DNA from: Inhella sp.
Lineage (GTDB): Bacteria; Pseudomonadota; Gammaproteobacteria; Burkholderiales; Burkholderiaceae_C
Length of the DNA stretch: 61,549 nucleotides
Direction: 5' to 3'
Assembly (NCBI RefSeq): GCF_027532025.1
Contig: NZ_JAPZSY010000014.1
Span: 1-61,549 of the forward strand
In this document: piece after piece, positions 44,109 through 53,407 of the stretch
Numbering within the stretch: position 1 is the stretch's first letter
How the letters are laid out: each line of letters opens with the position of its first letter
Translations under genes and position numbers: made by a program
Notes under the pieces: generated by a model
Told to the model about the DNA's origin: nothing
The model's database searches: none
What the model saw: only the letters and a program-made list of their open reading frames with translations

Positions 44109-45038
44109 ATGCAAGTTCATCACTTCGACGCCCAGCCCTTGGTGGTGCCGCCGGGCCACCGCTTCCCGCACCACAAGTACCGGGCTTTGCTGGAGCGTTT
44201 GCAAGGCGAGCCGGACTTGCGCTTGAAGCAGGCGCCGGCTGCTGGGTGGAGCGACATCGAGCGCGTGCACGAGCCCGGCTATGTGGCGCGGGTGCGCGAC
44301 GGGGGGCTGAGCGCGGCAGAGCAGCGGGAGATTGGCTTCCCCTGGAACCCGGACATGCCGGTACGGGCCCAGCACTCCGTGGGGGCGACGCTCGCGGCGA
44401 CACAGGTTGCGTTGGAGGAGGGCGTGGGCCTGAACCTGGGTGGCGGCACCCACCACGCGCGAGCCGATGCGGGCGGTGGCTTTTGTGTGTTCAACGATGT
44501 GGCCGTGGCGGCACGCTGGCTGCAGGCCTCGGCCCGTGCCGAGCGGGTGCTGGTGATCGATCTGGACGTCCATCAAGGCAATGGCACCGCTGCCGTGTTC
44601 GCCAACGACCCGCGGGTGTTCACGCTGAGCCTGCACGGCGAGAAAAACTTCCCCTTCCGCAAGGTGGCCAGCAGCCTGGACGTGGACTTGCCCGACGACT
44701 GCGGCGATGCCGCCTATCTGGCCGCATTGGACGCGGCGCTGGCCGCCGTGGCGGCTCGATTCGATGGGCCGCAGTTCGCGTTCTATCTGGCGGGCGCCGA
44801 CCCGCACGAGGGCGATCGTCTGGGGCGGCTGCGCCTGAGCTCAGGGGCCATGGCCGTGCGCGATGCCCGCGTGTTCGATTGGTTGTGGGCGCGCCGCGTG
44901 CCGGTGACCGTGGTCATGGCCGGGGGTTACCCGACCGATTTGGAACGCATGCTGGACGTGCAGGTGAACACCGTCCGCTTGGCGCGGGGGCTTTGGTCCC
45001 GATGGAACAATGCCGGCCACTTTCCGGAGACTCCATGA
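44109..45038 (+). CDS. histone deacetylase-family (acetylpolyamine amidohydrolase/AcuC-like) hydrolase
   Basis: 309 residues. GGGTHHARADAGGGFCVFND carries the two active-site histidines near residue 115, and VIDLDVHQGNG the zinc-binding Asp/His near 153; a third ligand lies in YLAGADPHEGD near 222. Family members remove acetyl groups from lysines, acetylpolyamines or related amides in the cytoplasm. Substrate cannot be read from sequence; the neighbouring aminopropyl operon makes an acetylamine thinkable. Overlaps the nitroreductase gene by 4 nt. Confidence 0.9.
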   Translation: MQVHHFDAQPLVVPPGHRFPHHKYRALLERLQGEPDLRLKQAPAAGWSDIERVHEPGYVARVRDGGLSAAEQREIGFPWNPDMPVRAQHSVGATLAATQVALEEGVGLNLGGGTHHARADAGGGFCVFNDVAVAARWLQASARAERVLVIDLDVHQGNGTAAVFANDPRVFTLSLHGEKNFPFRKVASSLDVDLPDDCGDAAYLAALDAALAAVAARFDGPQFAFYLAGADPHEGDRLGRLRLSSGAMAVRDARVFDWLWARRVPVTVVMAGGYPTDLERMLDVQVNTVRLARGLWSRWNNAGHFPETP

Positions 45039-45733
45039 CGGCGACGCCCCCTTCGATGAGTGTGTTCGACGCGCTGCACGCCCGGCATTCGGTGCGCGCT
45101 TTCCTGCCCACGCCGGTTCCGCGGGACACGATCGAGGCCATCTTGGCCGATGCGGCCACGGCGCCGTCGGGCACCAACATCCAGCCCTGGCGGGTGCGGG
45201 TGCTGACGGGCGACGCGCTGAGGCGCGTGGTGGACGGCGCCCTGGCCATCCACAACGACCCGATTCAGGCCACCAAGTTGGAGGCCGAGTATTCCTACTA
45301 CCCGCTGGAGTGGGTGTCACCGTTCGTGGATCGACGCCGCAAGGTGGGCTGGGACATGTACGGCCTGCTGGGCATCGGCAAGGCCGACAAGGACAAGATG
45401 CACGCCCAGCACGGGCGCAATTACTGCTTCTTTGATGCCCCGGTCGGCTTGATCTTCACCGTGGACCGTGTGCTGACTCAAGGCGCTTGGGTGGACTACG
45501 GCATGTTCCTGCAATCCTTGATGCTGGCGGCCAAGGCCCGCGGCCTGGACACTTGCCCGCAAGCGGCCTGGATCCATTACCACCGGCAGTTGTCGGCGTG
45601 GTTGGACTTTGCCCCCAATGAAATGCTGGTTTGCGGCATGGCTTTGGGCCATGCCGACCCCGATGCGGTGGTGAACCGCTTGCGCACCGAGCGCGCGCCC
45701 GTGGCCGGCTTTACCACCTTCATCGAAGCATGA
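45035..45733 (+). CDS. nitroreductase family flavoprotein
   Basis: 232 residues with HARHSVRAFLPTPVP near residue 15, APSGTNIQPWRVRVLTG near 43 (FMN binding) and a C-terminal CGMALGHADPDAVVN. These FMN enzymes use NAD(P)H to reduce nitro groups, quinones or other acceptors. Its ATG overlaps the deacetylase stop, and its TGA overlaps the mrpA ATG, so it is translated as part of the Mrp cluster, an unusual neighbour for that antiporter. Confidence 0.9.
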   Translation: MTATPPSMSVFDALHARHSVRAFLPTPVPRDTIEAILADAATAPSGTNIQPWRVRVLTGDALRRVVDGALAIHNDPIQATKLEAEYSYYPLEWVSPFVDRRRKVGWDMYGLLGIGKADKDKMHAQHGRNYCFFDAPVGLIFTVDRVLTQGAWVDYGMFLQSLMLAAKARGLDTCPQAAWIHYHRQLSAWLDFAPNEMLVCGMALGHADPDAVVNRLRTERAPVAGFTTFIEA

Positions 45734-48561
45734 GCGGGCTCGCGTGGGTGGCTTTGCTGCCGCTGTTGGTGGGCAGCCCGCTGTGCTTTGCGCTTGGCGC
45801 ACGCAACACGGCCGCGCGCCGCGCGGCTGCTGCGGTGGCGGCCGCCCTCACGGCGCTGGTGAGCCTGGGCCTGCTCCTGGTCCAAGCCGATGGCGTGCTG
45901 GCGGGGCATGTGGTGCTGACGCAGGCGGAGTGGGTGCCTGCCATCGGTCTGAATGCCAGCTTCCGGCTGGATGCGCTGAGCCTGATGTTCGCTGCGCTGA
46001 TCGCCGGCATGGGGGTGCTGGTGGTCATGTATGCCGCCTTCTACTTGCACCAGGACGATCCAGCAGGCAAGTTCTTCGGCACGCTAATGTTGTTCATGGC
46101 AGCGATGTTGGGCATCGTGTTGTCCGACAACCTGCTGCTCTTGCTCGTGTTTTGGGAGCTCACCAGCATCTCCAGCTTCTTGCTGATTGGCTACTGGGGC
46201 GGCCGGGAAGAGTCTCGCCAAGGCGCCCGCATGGCCTTGGCCATCACCGGCGGAGGCGGGCTGGTCATGTTGGCCGGCATCGTGCTGTTGGGGCAGGTCG
46301 GTGGCAGCTTCGAGTTGTCGGTGCTGTTGAGCAAAGGCGCCGAGATCCAGGCGCACCCTTTGTACCCTGTGATCTTGGGCTTGATCCTCGTCGGGTGCTT
46401 CACCAAGAGCGCTCAGATGCCCTTCCACTTCTGGCTTCCCGAGGCCATGGCGGCGCCCACCCCAGTGTCCGCCTACCTGCACTCGGCCACCATGGTGAAG
46501 GCCGGGCTGTTCATGCTGATGCGAACCTACCCCATCTTGGGTGGCACGCCGCTGTTTGAAGGCGTGGTGGGCAGCGTGGGGCTGGCAACGATGGTGTTCG
46601 CGGCCTTCGTGGCCGTGTTCAAGCACGACCTGAAGGGCCTGCTGGCCTACTCCACCATCAGCCATTTGGGTCTGATCACCTTCCTGATCGGCTTGGCGTC
46701 GCCGCTGTCCATGGTGGCGGCGGTTTTCCATGTCTTGAACCACGCCTGCTTCAAGGCAGCCTTGTTCATGAGCGCGGGCATCGTGGACCACGAGACTGGG
46801 ACGCGCGACCTTCGCAAGCTCGGCGGTCTGATGGCGGCACTGCCCATCGTCGGAACCTTGGTGTTGTTGGCGTCGGCGGCGATGGCGGGTCTGCCGCCGT
46901 TCAACGGCTTCATCAGCAAGGAAATGATGCTGCACGAGGCCGTGCACGCCACGCTGTGGGGCGGCGCTCATGTGTGGGTGGTGGTGGCTGCGACGCTGGG
47001 CGGTCTGTTTTCGGCGGCGTATTCCTTGCGTCTGGTTCACGACTGTTTCTTCAATGGCCCGGCGCGTGGTCTGCCACAGCCGCAACCGCACGAACCCCCC
47101 TGGGGCATGAAGGCGCCGGTCGTGTTGCTGGTGGCGGCATGCCTGTTGGTCGGTTTGGCGCCGATGGTCCTGTTGGGTGACGTGGTTCGGGGTGTGTCGC
47201 AGGCGGCGCTGGGGGCGGCACCGCCGCCGTTCGAACTGGCTTTGTGGCACGGGGCTAACACGCCTTTGTTGCTGAGCGCGCTGGCAGTGGTCGGCGGAGC
47301 CCTGCTTTACGCGTGGCTGATGCGGGGTCGGCGCCTTCACCGTTACGAACCCACCGGTCGCGGCGGCAAGCGGCTGTTTCATTCGGCGATGGACGCGCTG
47401 TTGGCCGGCGCCGGTCGGGGCAGCCACGCGCTGGAGAACGGCTCGCTGCAGCGCTACCTGGCCTGGATGGTGGCTGCGGCCATCGTGGTGGCCGCGGTGC
47501 CCTTTTTGGGGGCGGCGCCAGGACCCACGGCGGGCGATCGAGCTTTGATTGCAGCGCCCGCCTTGGCGGTGGGCGTGTGGGTGGCACTGGTGGTGATGGC
47601 CGTGACCCTGGTTGTGCTGCACCGCCATCGGTTTGTGGCCACGGTGCTCGCGGGCGGGGTGGGTTTGGTGACATCGCTCACCTTCCTGGCGTTTTCGGCA
47701 CCCGACTTGGCGCTGACCCAGCTGTCGGTGGATGTGGCGTCGACCGCTCTGTTGTTGATGGGCTTGGCCTTGCTGCCGGCACAAAGCCCGCGCGAATCGG
47801 CCTCTTGGCGCCGGTGGCGCGATGCGGCATTGGCCGTCACCGGCGGCGCAGGCGTGGCCTGGCTGACTTGGCTGGCCTTGACCAGCAACCACGACTCGAT
47901 CGCTTGGTACTTTCTGGAAAAGAGCCTGCCCGAGGGCGGCGGTACCAACGCGGTGAATGTGATCTTGGTCGACTTCCGCGGGTACGACACCTTCGGCGAA
48001 ATCACAGTGCTGGGCATTGCCGGTGTCGGTGTGCTGGCCCTGCTCGACGGCTGGCGCACCCGGCGCCCGGCCACCGATGCGCAGGGGCGCGCCTGGAGCT
48101 TTTCCACCGTGCCCCTGATGCTGCGCGTCGTGGCGCGATTGGTGTTGCCCATCGCCTTGGTGGTTTCCGCTTACATCTACTGGCGGGGTCACAACTTGCC
48201 AGGAGGGGGCTTTATCGCGGGCTTGGTCACAGCCGTTGCGCTGGTGTTGCAGTCGATGGCCCTGGGCCATCAGCGGGCCGATGCATTGCTGCATGGCGAG
48301 GGTGGCCGCCGTTTCACGCGGTGGATCGGGGCGGGATTGGCCATCGCGGGGCTCACGGGCGTGGGTGCCATGCTGCTGGGGCATCCCTTCTTGACCAGTG
48401 CTTTCGGCCACCCAGTCGTCCCGGTGCTGGGCGAATTGCCGCTGGCGAGTGCGGCCTTGTTTGACTTGGGTGTTTACTTGACGGTGGTCGGGGCCACGAT
48501 GTTGATGATGTCGGCGCTGGCCAGCGCCAGCAAGGGCACGGCGCGGGAGGCGCACGCATGA
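45730..48561 (+). CDS. mrpA: monovalent cation/H+ antiporter subunit A (MrpA, fused with MrpB part)
   Basis: 943 residues, about 20 transmembrane helices. The N-terminal two thirds match NuoL-like proton channels: FWELTSISSFLLIGYW near 142, the KSAQMPFHFWLPEAMAAPTP block near 222, and HDLKGLLAYSTISHLG near 300. The C-terminal part (about 780-940, with YIYWRGHNLPGGGFIAGLV) corresponds to MrpB, here fused as in proteobacterial PhaAB. It is the largest subunit of a Na+(K+)/H+ antiporter in the inner membrane for pH and salt homeostasis. Confidence 0.93.
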   Translation: MSGLAWVALLPLLVGSPLCFALGARNTAARRAAAAVAAALTALVSLGLLLVQADGVLAGHVVLTQAEWVPAIGLNASFRLDALSLMFAALIAGMGVLVVMYAAFYLHQDDPAGKFFGTLMLFMAAMLGIVLSDNLLLLLVFWELTSISSFLLIGYWGGREESRQGARMALAITGGGGLVMLAGIVLLGQVGGSFELSVLLSKGAEIQAHPLYPVILGLILVGCFTKSAQMPFHFWLPEAMAAPTPVSAYLHSATMVKAGLFMLMRTYPILGGTPLFEGVVGSVGLATMVFAAFVAVFKHDLKGLLAYSTISHLGLITFLIGLASPLSMVAAVFHVLNHACFKAALFMSAGIVDHETGTRDLRKLGGLMAALPIVGTLVLLASAAMAGLPPFNGFISKEMMLHEAVHATLWGGAHVWVVVAATLGGLFSAAYSLRLVHDCFFNGPARGLPQPQPHEPPWGMKAPVVLLVAACLLVGLAPMVLLGDVVRGVSQAALGAAPPPFELALWHGANTPLLLSALAVVGGALLYAWLMRGRRLHRYEPTGRGGKRLFHSAMDALLAGAGRGSHALENGSLQRYLAWMVAAAIVVAAVPFLGAAPGPTAGDRALIAAPALAVGVWVALVVMAVTLVVLHRHRFVATVLAGGVGLVTSLTFLAFSAPDLALTQLSVDVASTALLLMGLALLPAQSPRESASWRRWRDAALAVTGGAGVAWLTWLALTSNHDSIAWYFLEKSLPEGGGTNAVNVILVDFRGYDTFGEITVLGIAGVGVLALLDGWRTRRPATDAQGRAWSFSTVPLMLRVVARLVLPIALVVSAYIYWRGHNLPGGGFIAGLVTAVALVLQSMALGHQRADALLHGEGGRRFTRWIGAGLAIAGLTGVGAMLLGHPFLTSAFGHPVVPVLGELPLASAALFDLGVYLTVVGATMLMMSALASASKGTAREAHA

Positions 48562-48905
48562 TCTCCATGGAAATGCTGGTGGCCAGTGGCATCGGCTTGG
48601 TGACCGCCTGCGGCTTGTACCTGTTGCTGCGCGGGCGCAGCTTCAGCGTGGTGCTGGGCTTGACCTTGCTGGGCTACGCGGTGAATGTGTTCATTTTTGC
48701 GATGGGGCGCTTGTGGCGTGGCGCTCCACCGGTGATTTCGGGCTCAGGGCCGTATGCCGACCCGCTGCCGCAGGCTCTGGTCCTCACGGCCATCGTGATC
48801 GGTTTTGCCACCACGGGCTTCGTCATCGAACTGGCCTTGCGCAGCCGGCATGACAACGGCAGCGATCACGTGGACGGCGAGGAGCCGGCGGGAGATCGTT
48901 CGTGA
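48558..48905 (+). CDS. mrpC: monovalent cation/H+ antiporter subunit C
   Basis: 115 residues with three helices, NuoK-like: ASGIGLVTACGLYLLLRG, VVLGLTLLGYAVNVFIFAMG and ALVLTAIVIGFATTGFVIEL. The start overlaps the mrpA stop and the end overlaps mrpD, each by 4 nt, typical of a tightly coupled Mrp operon. Confidence 0.93.
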   Translation: MISMEMLVASGIGLVTACGLYLLLRGRSFSVVLGLTLLGYAVNVFIFAMGRLWRGAPPVISGSGPYADPLPQALVLTAIVIGFATTGFVIELALRSRHDNGSDHVDGEEPAGDRS

Positions 48906-50497
48906 ACTGGGACCTCTTGGCGCATTTGCCAGTGCTTCCGGTGCTCGTGCCGGCGGCCGCGGGCATCTTGCTGCTGCTGCTCGGCGACCATGGCGGCGAC
49001 CCCGCCCACGGTCACCCTCACCTGGTTCGGGCGCGGCGCGTCGGCCTCGCGGCGGTGTCCATCACTTTGGCGCTGGCCGTGCTGTCGGTGCAGCAGGCGG
49101 ACACCGGCCGCTTGCTGGTCTACAAAGTGGGGGAATGGCCCGCGCCCTATGGCATTGCGCTGGTGTTGGACCGGCTGTCGGCGTTGATGTTGCTGCTCAC
49201 AGCCTTGGTGGCCCTGCCGGTGCTTTGGTATGCGCGAGGAGGGTGGGACGCGCACGGGCGCCACTTCCATGCCTTGTTTCTCTTCCAGTTGATGGGCTTG
49301 AACGGTGCTTTTGTCACCGGCGACTTGTTCAACCTGTTCGTGTTCTTTGAAGTGCTGCTCATCGCGTCCTACGTGCTGATGCTGCACGGCCAAGGCCGCG
49401 AGCGCCTGCGCGTGGGTCTGCACTACGTGGTGCTCAACTTGGCGGCCTCGGCCTTGTTCCTGGTGGGGGTGGCCTTGGTCTATGCCAAGACGGGCACCCT
49501 CAATCTGGCCGACCTGGCGATGCGCGTGCCGCAAGTCGCTGGTCCCGATGCCGCCTTGGTTCAAGCGGGCGCGTGGCTGTTGCTGGTGGTCTTTGGATTC
49601 AAGGCCGCCTTGCTGCCCTTGTCCCTGTGGTTGCCTGCCACGTACGCGGCCAGCAGCGCGCCCGTGGCCGCGCTGTTCGCGATCATGACCAAGGTGGGTG
49701 TGTACGCCATCGTGCGCGTGCATGGCGTGGTGTTCGGTCCCAGCGGTGGCGAGTCGGCGATGGTGGTCGAACCCTTGCTGCTGCCCCTGGCCTTGGGCAC
49801 GGGGGTGCTGGGGGTGATGGGCGCTTTGGGCGCGCCCACCTTGCAGCGCATGGTGGCTTGGCTCACGGTGGCCTCGGTGGGCACGGTGTTGGTCGCCATC
49901 GGGCTCTACAACACGGCCGCTTGGAGCGCGGCCTTTTACTACTTGGTCAACAGCACCTTGGTGGTGGCCGCCTTGTTCTTGCTGGCGGAATTGGTGTCGG
50001 CGCAGCGCGGGCAGGCGGCGGGTCAACTCGTTCCGGCGGGCAGCGTCGCGCAACCCACCTTGTTGGGCCTGCTCATGCTGCTGGCGGCGGCTTCGGCGGC
50101 GGGACTGCCTCCGCTGCCGGGCTTCATCGGCAAGATCATGGTGCTGGAAGCGGCGTCGACGCACCCTTGGCAGGCAGGCATCTGGACGGTGATTTTGGCG
50201 GCTGGCTTCTTCACTCTGGTGGGGCTGGCCCGCGCGGGCAGCATCTTGTTCTGGCATGTGCGTGAGGACGTTCCCAACGCCCAGGCGGGGGCCAGCCCCT
50301 CCTTGATGGCCGCGATGCTGAGCCTGCTGGCCTTGAGCGTGGCCATGAGCGTTTGGGCGGCTCCGTTGCAGCGTTACACCCATGCGGCCGCTGTGCAGTT
50401 GCAGGACACCGCCGCCTACGCCAACGCCGTGCTGGGCCCGGAGAAAGGCGTCAGCACACGCCCGTACCGATTTGATCCTCCGGAGGCCAGGCCATGA
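48902..50497 (+). CDS. mrpD: monovalent cation/H+ antiporter subunit D
   Basis: 531 residues, about 14 helices, NuoN/NuoL-like. FFEVLLIASYVLML near 146 carries the conserved glutamate of the channel; FGFKAALLPLSLWLPATYA near 225 carries a conserved lysine. It forms a proton-translocating module of the Mrp complex with subunit A. Start is GTG (GTGAACTGG) overlapping the mrpC stop. Confidence 0.93.
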   Translation: MNWDLLAHLPVLPVLVPAAAGILLLLLGDHGGDPAHGHPHLVRARRVGLAAVSITLALAVLSVQQADTGRLLVYKVGEWPAPYGIALVLDRLSALMLLLTALVALPVLWYARGGWDAHGRHFHALFLFQLMGLNGAFVTGDLFNLFVFFEVLLIASYVLMLHGQGRERLRVGLHYVVLNLAASALFLVGVALVYAKTGTLNLADLAMRVPQVAGPDAALVQAGAWLLLVVFGFKAALLPLSLWLPATYAASSAPVAALFAIMTKVGVYAIVRVHGVVFGPSGGESAMVVEPLLLPLALGTGVLGVMGALGAPTLQRMVAWLTVASVGTVLVAIGLYNTAAWSAAFYYLVNSTLVVAALFLLAELVSAQRGQAAGQLVPAGSVAQPTLLGLLMLLAAASAAGLPPLPGFIGKIMVLEAASTHPWQAGIWTVILAAGFFTLVGLARAGSILFWHVREDVPNAQAGASPSLMAAMLSLLALSVAMSVWAAPLQRYTHAAAVQLQDTAAYANAVLGPEKGVSTRPYRFDPPEARP

Positions 50498-51000
50498 GCC
50501 CCTCGCGTCGCCCCTGGTGGCCCCACCCTTGGTTGTCGGGTCTGCTGTTGGTCGTGTGGCTGGTGCTGCAGCACAGCGTGGCACCGGCCCATGTGCTCAG
50601 CGGCTTGGCCATGGCGTGGGGCCTGCCGTGGTGTCTGGTGGGTTTTCTGGGAGCTGCGTCCAAGCCCCGCCGTTGGGGTCTCATCCTGCGTTTCGCGGCG
50701 CTGGTGCTGTGGGACATCGTGGTGTCCAACCTCGTCGTGGCCCGCATCGTGCTCAATCCTTGGTCGCGTCCCCAGCCGGCGTGGGTGCCCGTGCCGGTCG
50801 AGCTCAAAGACCCGCTGGCGCGCACCCTGCTCGCCAGCATCATCACCACCACCCCAGGCACGGTGTCCTGCGTGATGCAGGAGGAAGGCGGCATCCTGGT
50901 GCACGCGCTGGACTGTCGCGATCCAGCAGCGCTGGCCCGTGACATCCAGCAACGCTATGAAGCGCCGCTGCGGATCATCTTTGAAGGAGCGTCGGCATGA
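50494..51000 (+). CDS. mrpE: monovalent cation/H+ antiporter subunit E
   Basis: 168 residues. Two or three N-terminal helices and a soluble C-terminal domain containing SIITTTPGTVSCVMQEEGG, the MnhE signature near residue 120, then LVHALDCRD. It is needed for assembly of the antiporter. Overlaps both neighbours by 4 nt. Confidence 0.93.
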   Translation: MSPSRRPWWPHPWLSGLLLVVWLVLQHSVAPAHVLSGLAMAWGLPWCLVGFLGAASKPRRWGLILRFAALVLWDIVVSNLVVARIVLNPWSRPQPAWVPVPVELKDPLARTLLASIITTTPGTVSCVMQEEGGILVHALDCRDPAALARDIQQRYEAPLRIIFEGASA

Positions 51001-51269
51001 TCTTGTCCTTCGCCTTGAACTTCGCCACGGGCGCCGTGGGCTTGGCTCTGTTGCTTTGCGTGTGGCGTTTGGTGCGCGGCCCCGAGTTGACCGACCGCGT
51101 TTTGGCCTTGGACACGATGTACGTCAACCTTGTGGCCCTGGTGGTGCTGCAGGGGCTGCGGGAAGGCGCCAGCGTTTACTTCGAAGCGGCGCTGCTGATC
51201 GCGTTGCTGGGTTTTGTTTCCACCGTGGCTTTGGCGCGATTCATCGCCCGCGGTGACATCGTTGAGTGA
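50997..51269 (+). CDS. mrpF: monovalent cation/H+ antiporter subunit F
   Basis: 90 residues with three helices and the MnhF signature RLVRGPELTDRVLALDTM near residue 22. It overlaps mrpE by 4 nt and is followed by mrpG after 7 nt, the only non-overlapping junction of the cluster. Confidence 0.93.
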   Translation: MILSFALNFATGAVGLALLLCVWRLVRGPELTDRVLALDTMYVNLVALVVLQGLREGASVYFEAALLIALLGFVSTVALARFIARGDIVE

Positions 51270-51276
51270 GGCATCC

Positions 51277-51624
51277 ATGACCCCCTGGCACGAGCTTCAT
51301 GCGTTTTGGCAATGGGCCATGGCGGTCGCCTTGATGGTGGGCGGCCTGTTCGCTGTGGTGGGCGCGGTCGGTCTGCTGCGCTTCCCCGACTTCTTCATGC
51401 GCCTTCACGCCCCGACCAAGGCCACCACGCTGGGGGTTGGCGGCGTGTTGGTGGCCGCGCTGCTGCTGCGCATGGCACGTGGCGAGTGGGCCGTGCCTGA
51501 ATTGCTGATCACCTTGTTCCTTTTCGTCACTGCACCCGTCTCGGCCAACCTGCTGGCCCAAGCGGCCATGCACCTGCGGGCGCGGTCCGAGGCCGGTCCG
51601 CCCCCCAACGACAACGAACGATGA
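51277..51624 (+). CDS. mrpG: monovalent cation/H+ antiporter subunit G
   Basis: 115 residues with three helices; GAVGLLRFPDFFMRLHAPTK near residue 28 is the MnhG/PhaG signature. I chose the ATG at 51277, 7 nt after mrpF; an upstream in-frame codon lies inside mrpF. The stop overlaps the next gene by 4 nt, tying a soluble dehydrogenase to the antiporter operon. Confidence 0.92.
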   Translation: MTPWHELHAFWQWAMAVALMVGGLFAVVGAVGLLRFPDFFMRLHAPTKATTLGVGGVLVAALLLRMARGEWAVPELLITLFLFVTAPVSANLLAQAAMHLRARSEAGPPPNDNER

Positions 51625-52577
51625 GGCAGCCCCGCCTGCTGGTGGCGCGGCGTCTGTTTGGCGATCTGCTCGAGCCGCTGCGGGCCCACTACCGGCTGGA
51701 CGTGCACGACAGCGATGTGCCGCTGTCACCGGCAGCCCTGACCGCGCGCCTGCAGGGCTGCTGGGGCCTGCTGGCCTCGGGCACCGAGCGCGTGGACGCC
51801 CAACTGCTGGCCGCCTGCCCGGATTTGCGGGCCGTGTCGCTGGTGACGGTGGGTTTCAACAACCTGGACCTGCCGGCCTGCCAAGCTCGCGGCTTGCTGC
51901 TCAGCAACGCCCCGGGGGTGCTGACCGAGGCCACCGCCGATTTCGGCCTGGCTCTGCTGCTGGCCGCGGCCCGGCGGGTGGGGGAGGGCGAGCGCTTCGT
52001 GCGTGCGGGGCAATGGCAGGGCTGGGCGATTGACCAATTCGCCGGCGCACCCGTGGCGGGGACGACCCTGGGCGTTGTCGGCCTGGGGCGCATCGGGGCT
52101 GCCATCGCCCGGCGGGCGCACCACGGCTTTGGCATGCGCATCGTCTACAGCCAGCGTCGCGCCTCGCCCGAAGCGGTCGCGCTCCAGGCGCAGCACCTGC
52201 CCCTGACGGACTTGCTGCGGCTGGCCGACCATGTCGTCGTGATGGTGCCCTACGGGCCGGACACCCATCACCTCATCGGTGCTGCTGAACTGGCCTTGAT
52301 GAAGCCCAGTGCCACCCTGGTCAACTTGGCCCGCGGCGGTGTGGTGGACGATGTCGCGCTGGCGTCGGCCTTGCAGAGTGGCCGGTTGGCCGCAGCGGGG
52401 CTGGACGTGTTCGAGGGCGAGCCCGCCGTGCACCCGCACCTGTTGGCCTGCCCGAACGCCGTGCTCACGCCGCACATCGCCAGCAGCACCTTGCCCACCC
52501 GCCGCGCCATGGTGCAGTTGGCGGTGGACAACCTGCTGGCCTGGGCCGAGGGCCGCCCCGGCCCCAGCCCGATTTAG
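51621..52577 (+). CDS. D-isomer-specific 2-hydroxyacid dehydrogenase (glyoxylate/hydroxypyruvate reductase-like)
   Basis: 318 residues. The NAD(P)-binding motif LGVVGLGRIGAAIARRA is near residue 152, the substrate arginine lies in LVNLARGGVVDD near 235, and the catalytic His region in LTPHIASSTLPTR near 290. It probably reduces glyoxylate or hydroxypyruvate. It overlaps mrpG by 4 nt and its stop overlaps the convergent secreted-protein gene by 4 nt. Confidence 0.9.
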   Translation: MRQPRLLVARRLFGDLLEPLRAHYRLDVHDSDVPLSPAALTARLQGCWGLLASGTERVDAQLLAACPDLRAVSLVTVGFNNLDLPACQARGLLLSNAPGVLTEATADFGLALLLAAARRVGEGERFVRAGQWQGWAIDQFAGAPVAGTTLGVVGLGRIGAAIARRAHHGFGMRIVYSQRRASPEAVALQAQHLPLTDLLRLADHVVVMVPYGPDTHHLIGAAELALMKPSATLVNLARGGVVDDVALASALQSGRLAAAGLDVFEGEPAVHPHLLACPNAVLTPHIASSTLPTRRAMVQLAVDNLLAWAEGRPGPSPI

Positions 52578-53326
52578 GACGCCAGCTCGAGCTGCAGTTG
52601 GCGGCTCTGCTTGCCCTTTTCCCCCGCTCCCTCGCCGCTGGACTGGCTGTTGCGACGCACCGCCACCAAGCGTTCGCCGACCACGGTGTAGTGCGTTTCC
52701 TCCGTGGCGCTCATCTCGAAGCTGATGACCATCATGGCGCGGCCGGACATGGTTTGCGTCTGTCGCGCTGCCAACGGTGTTCCGTCGGCGCCCACCCAAA
52801 CCTCCAGCACGTTGCTGAACTTCTTGGCGTATTTGTTGGGCTCGCGCAGTGGTACATCAAAGCTCACCACCCGCGCCGCTTGGCCTTGCCAGGTGTCGGT
52901 CCGTTCGTTTTTGAAGGTGCTGCGGTTGAGCGTGCGCAGCAGGTCATCGGCGGCCCGGGTCATCTGCCGCACGTCTTGATGGTCGAGGCTGGACAGACCC
53001 GTGACCGTCGGCGTCTTGGCCTTGGGGTTCGCGTCCTTGGCCGCGTCTTCCTGCTGAGCTCTCATGAGCAGGGGCTGCGGGTAGAGCAGTCGCAAGCCTT
53101 GGGGGCTGTCGTCGAAGGCGACCTGCGCGGCACCGTGGTCGACGCGGGCATCGTCTTTGCCTTCGTTTTGGCGGCTTTCGCTCTTGATGCTGACTTGCCC
53201 CTTGATGGGCGTTTGCCCTTGCAGCCGGTTCAGCGCGGACTTCAAGTCGCGGACGGCATCGGCGTGGGCCCAAGGGCTGACGACCAGCAAGCCGGCCAGG
53301 GTGAGGGTGCGCAGGGGGATGAACAT
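52574..53326 (-). CDS. putative periplasmic protein of unknown function
   Basis: 250 residues with a signal peptide (LTLAGLLVVSPWAHADA). The mature protein is beta-strand-rich with few landmarks: GLRLLYPQPLLM near 90, EVWVGADGTPLAARQT near 180 and a Ser/Gly/Glu-rich tail. The alternation of strands and a short DGTPL turn recall LolA-like outer-membrane lipoprotein carrier folds, but no diagnostic motif is present and I do not assign one. Divergent from rmuC. Confidence 0.7.
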   Translation of the reverse strand: MFIPLRTLTLAGLLVVSPWAHADAVRDLKSALNRLQGQTPIKGQVSIKSESRQNEGKDDARVDHGAAQVAFDDSPQGLRLLYPQPLLMRAQQEDAAKDANPKAKTPTVTGLSSLDHQDVRQMTRAADDLLRTLNRSTFKNERTDTWQGQAARVVSFDVPLREPNKYAKKFSNVLEVWVGADGTPLAARQTQTMSGRAMMVISFEMSATEETHYTVVGERLVAVRRNSQSSGEGAGEKGKQSRQLQLELAS

Positions 53327-53407
53327 GTCGGCGTCGTTCAGGAGGGGTGGACCTTGGAATTGTGGCGAGCCCGCGGCAACGCACCACCCCGCCGCGACAA
53401 TCCCCCA

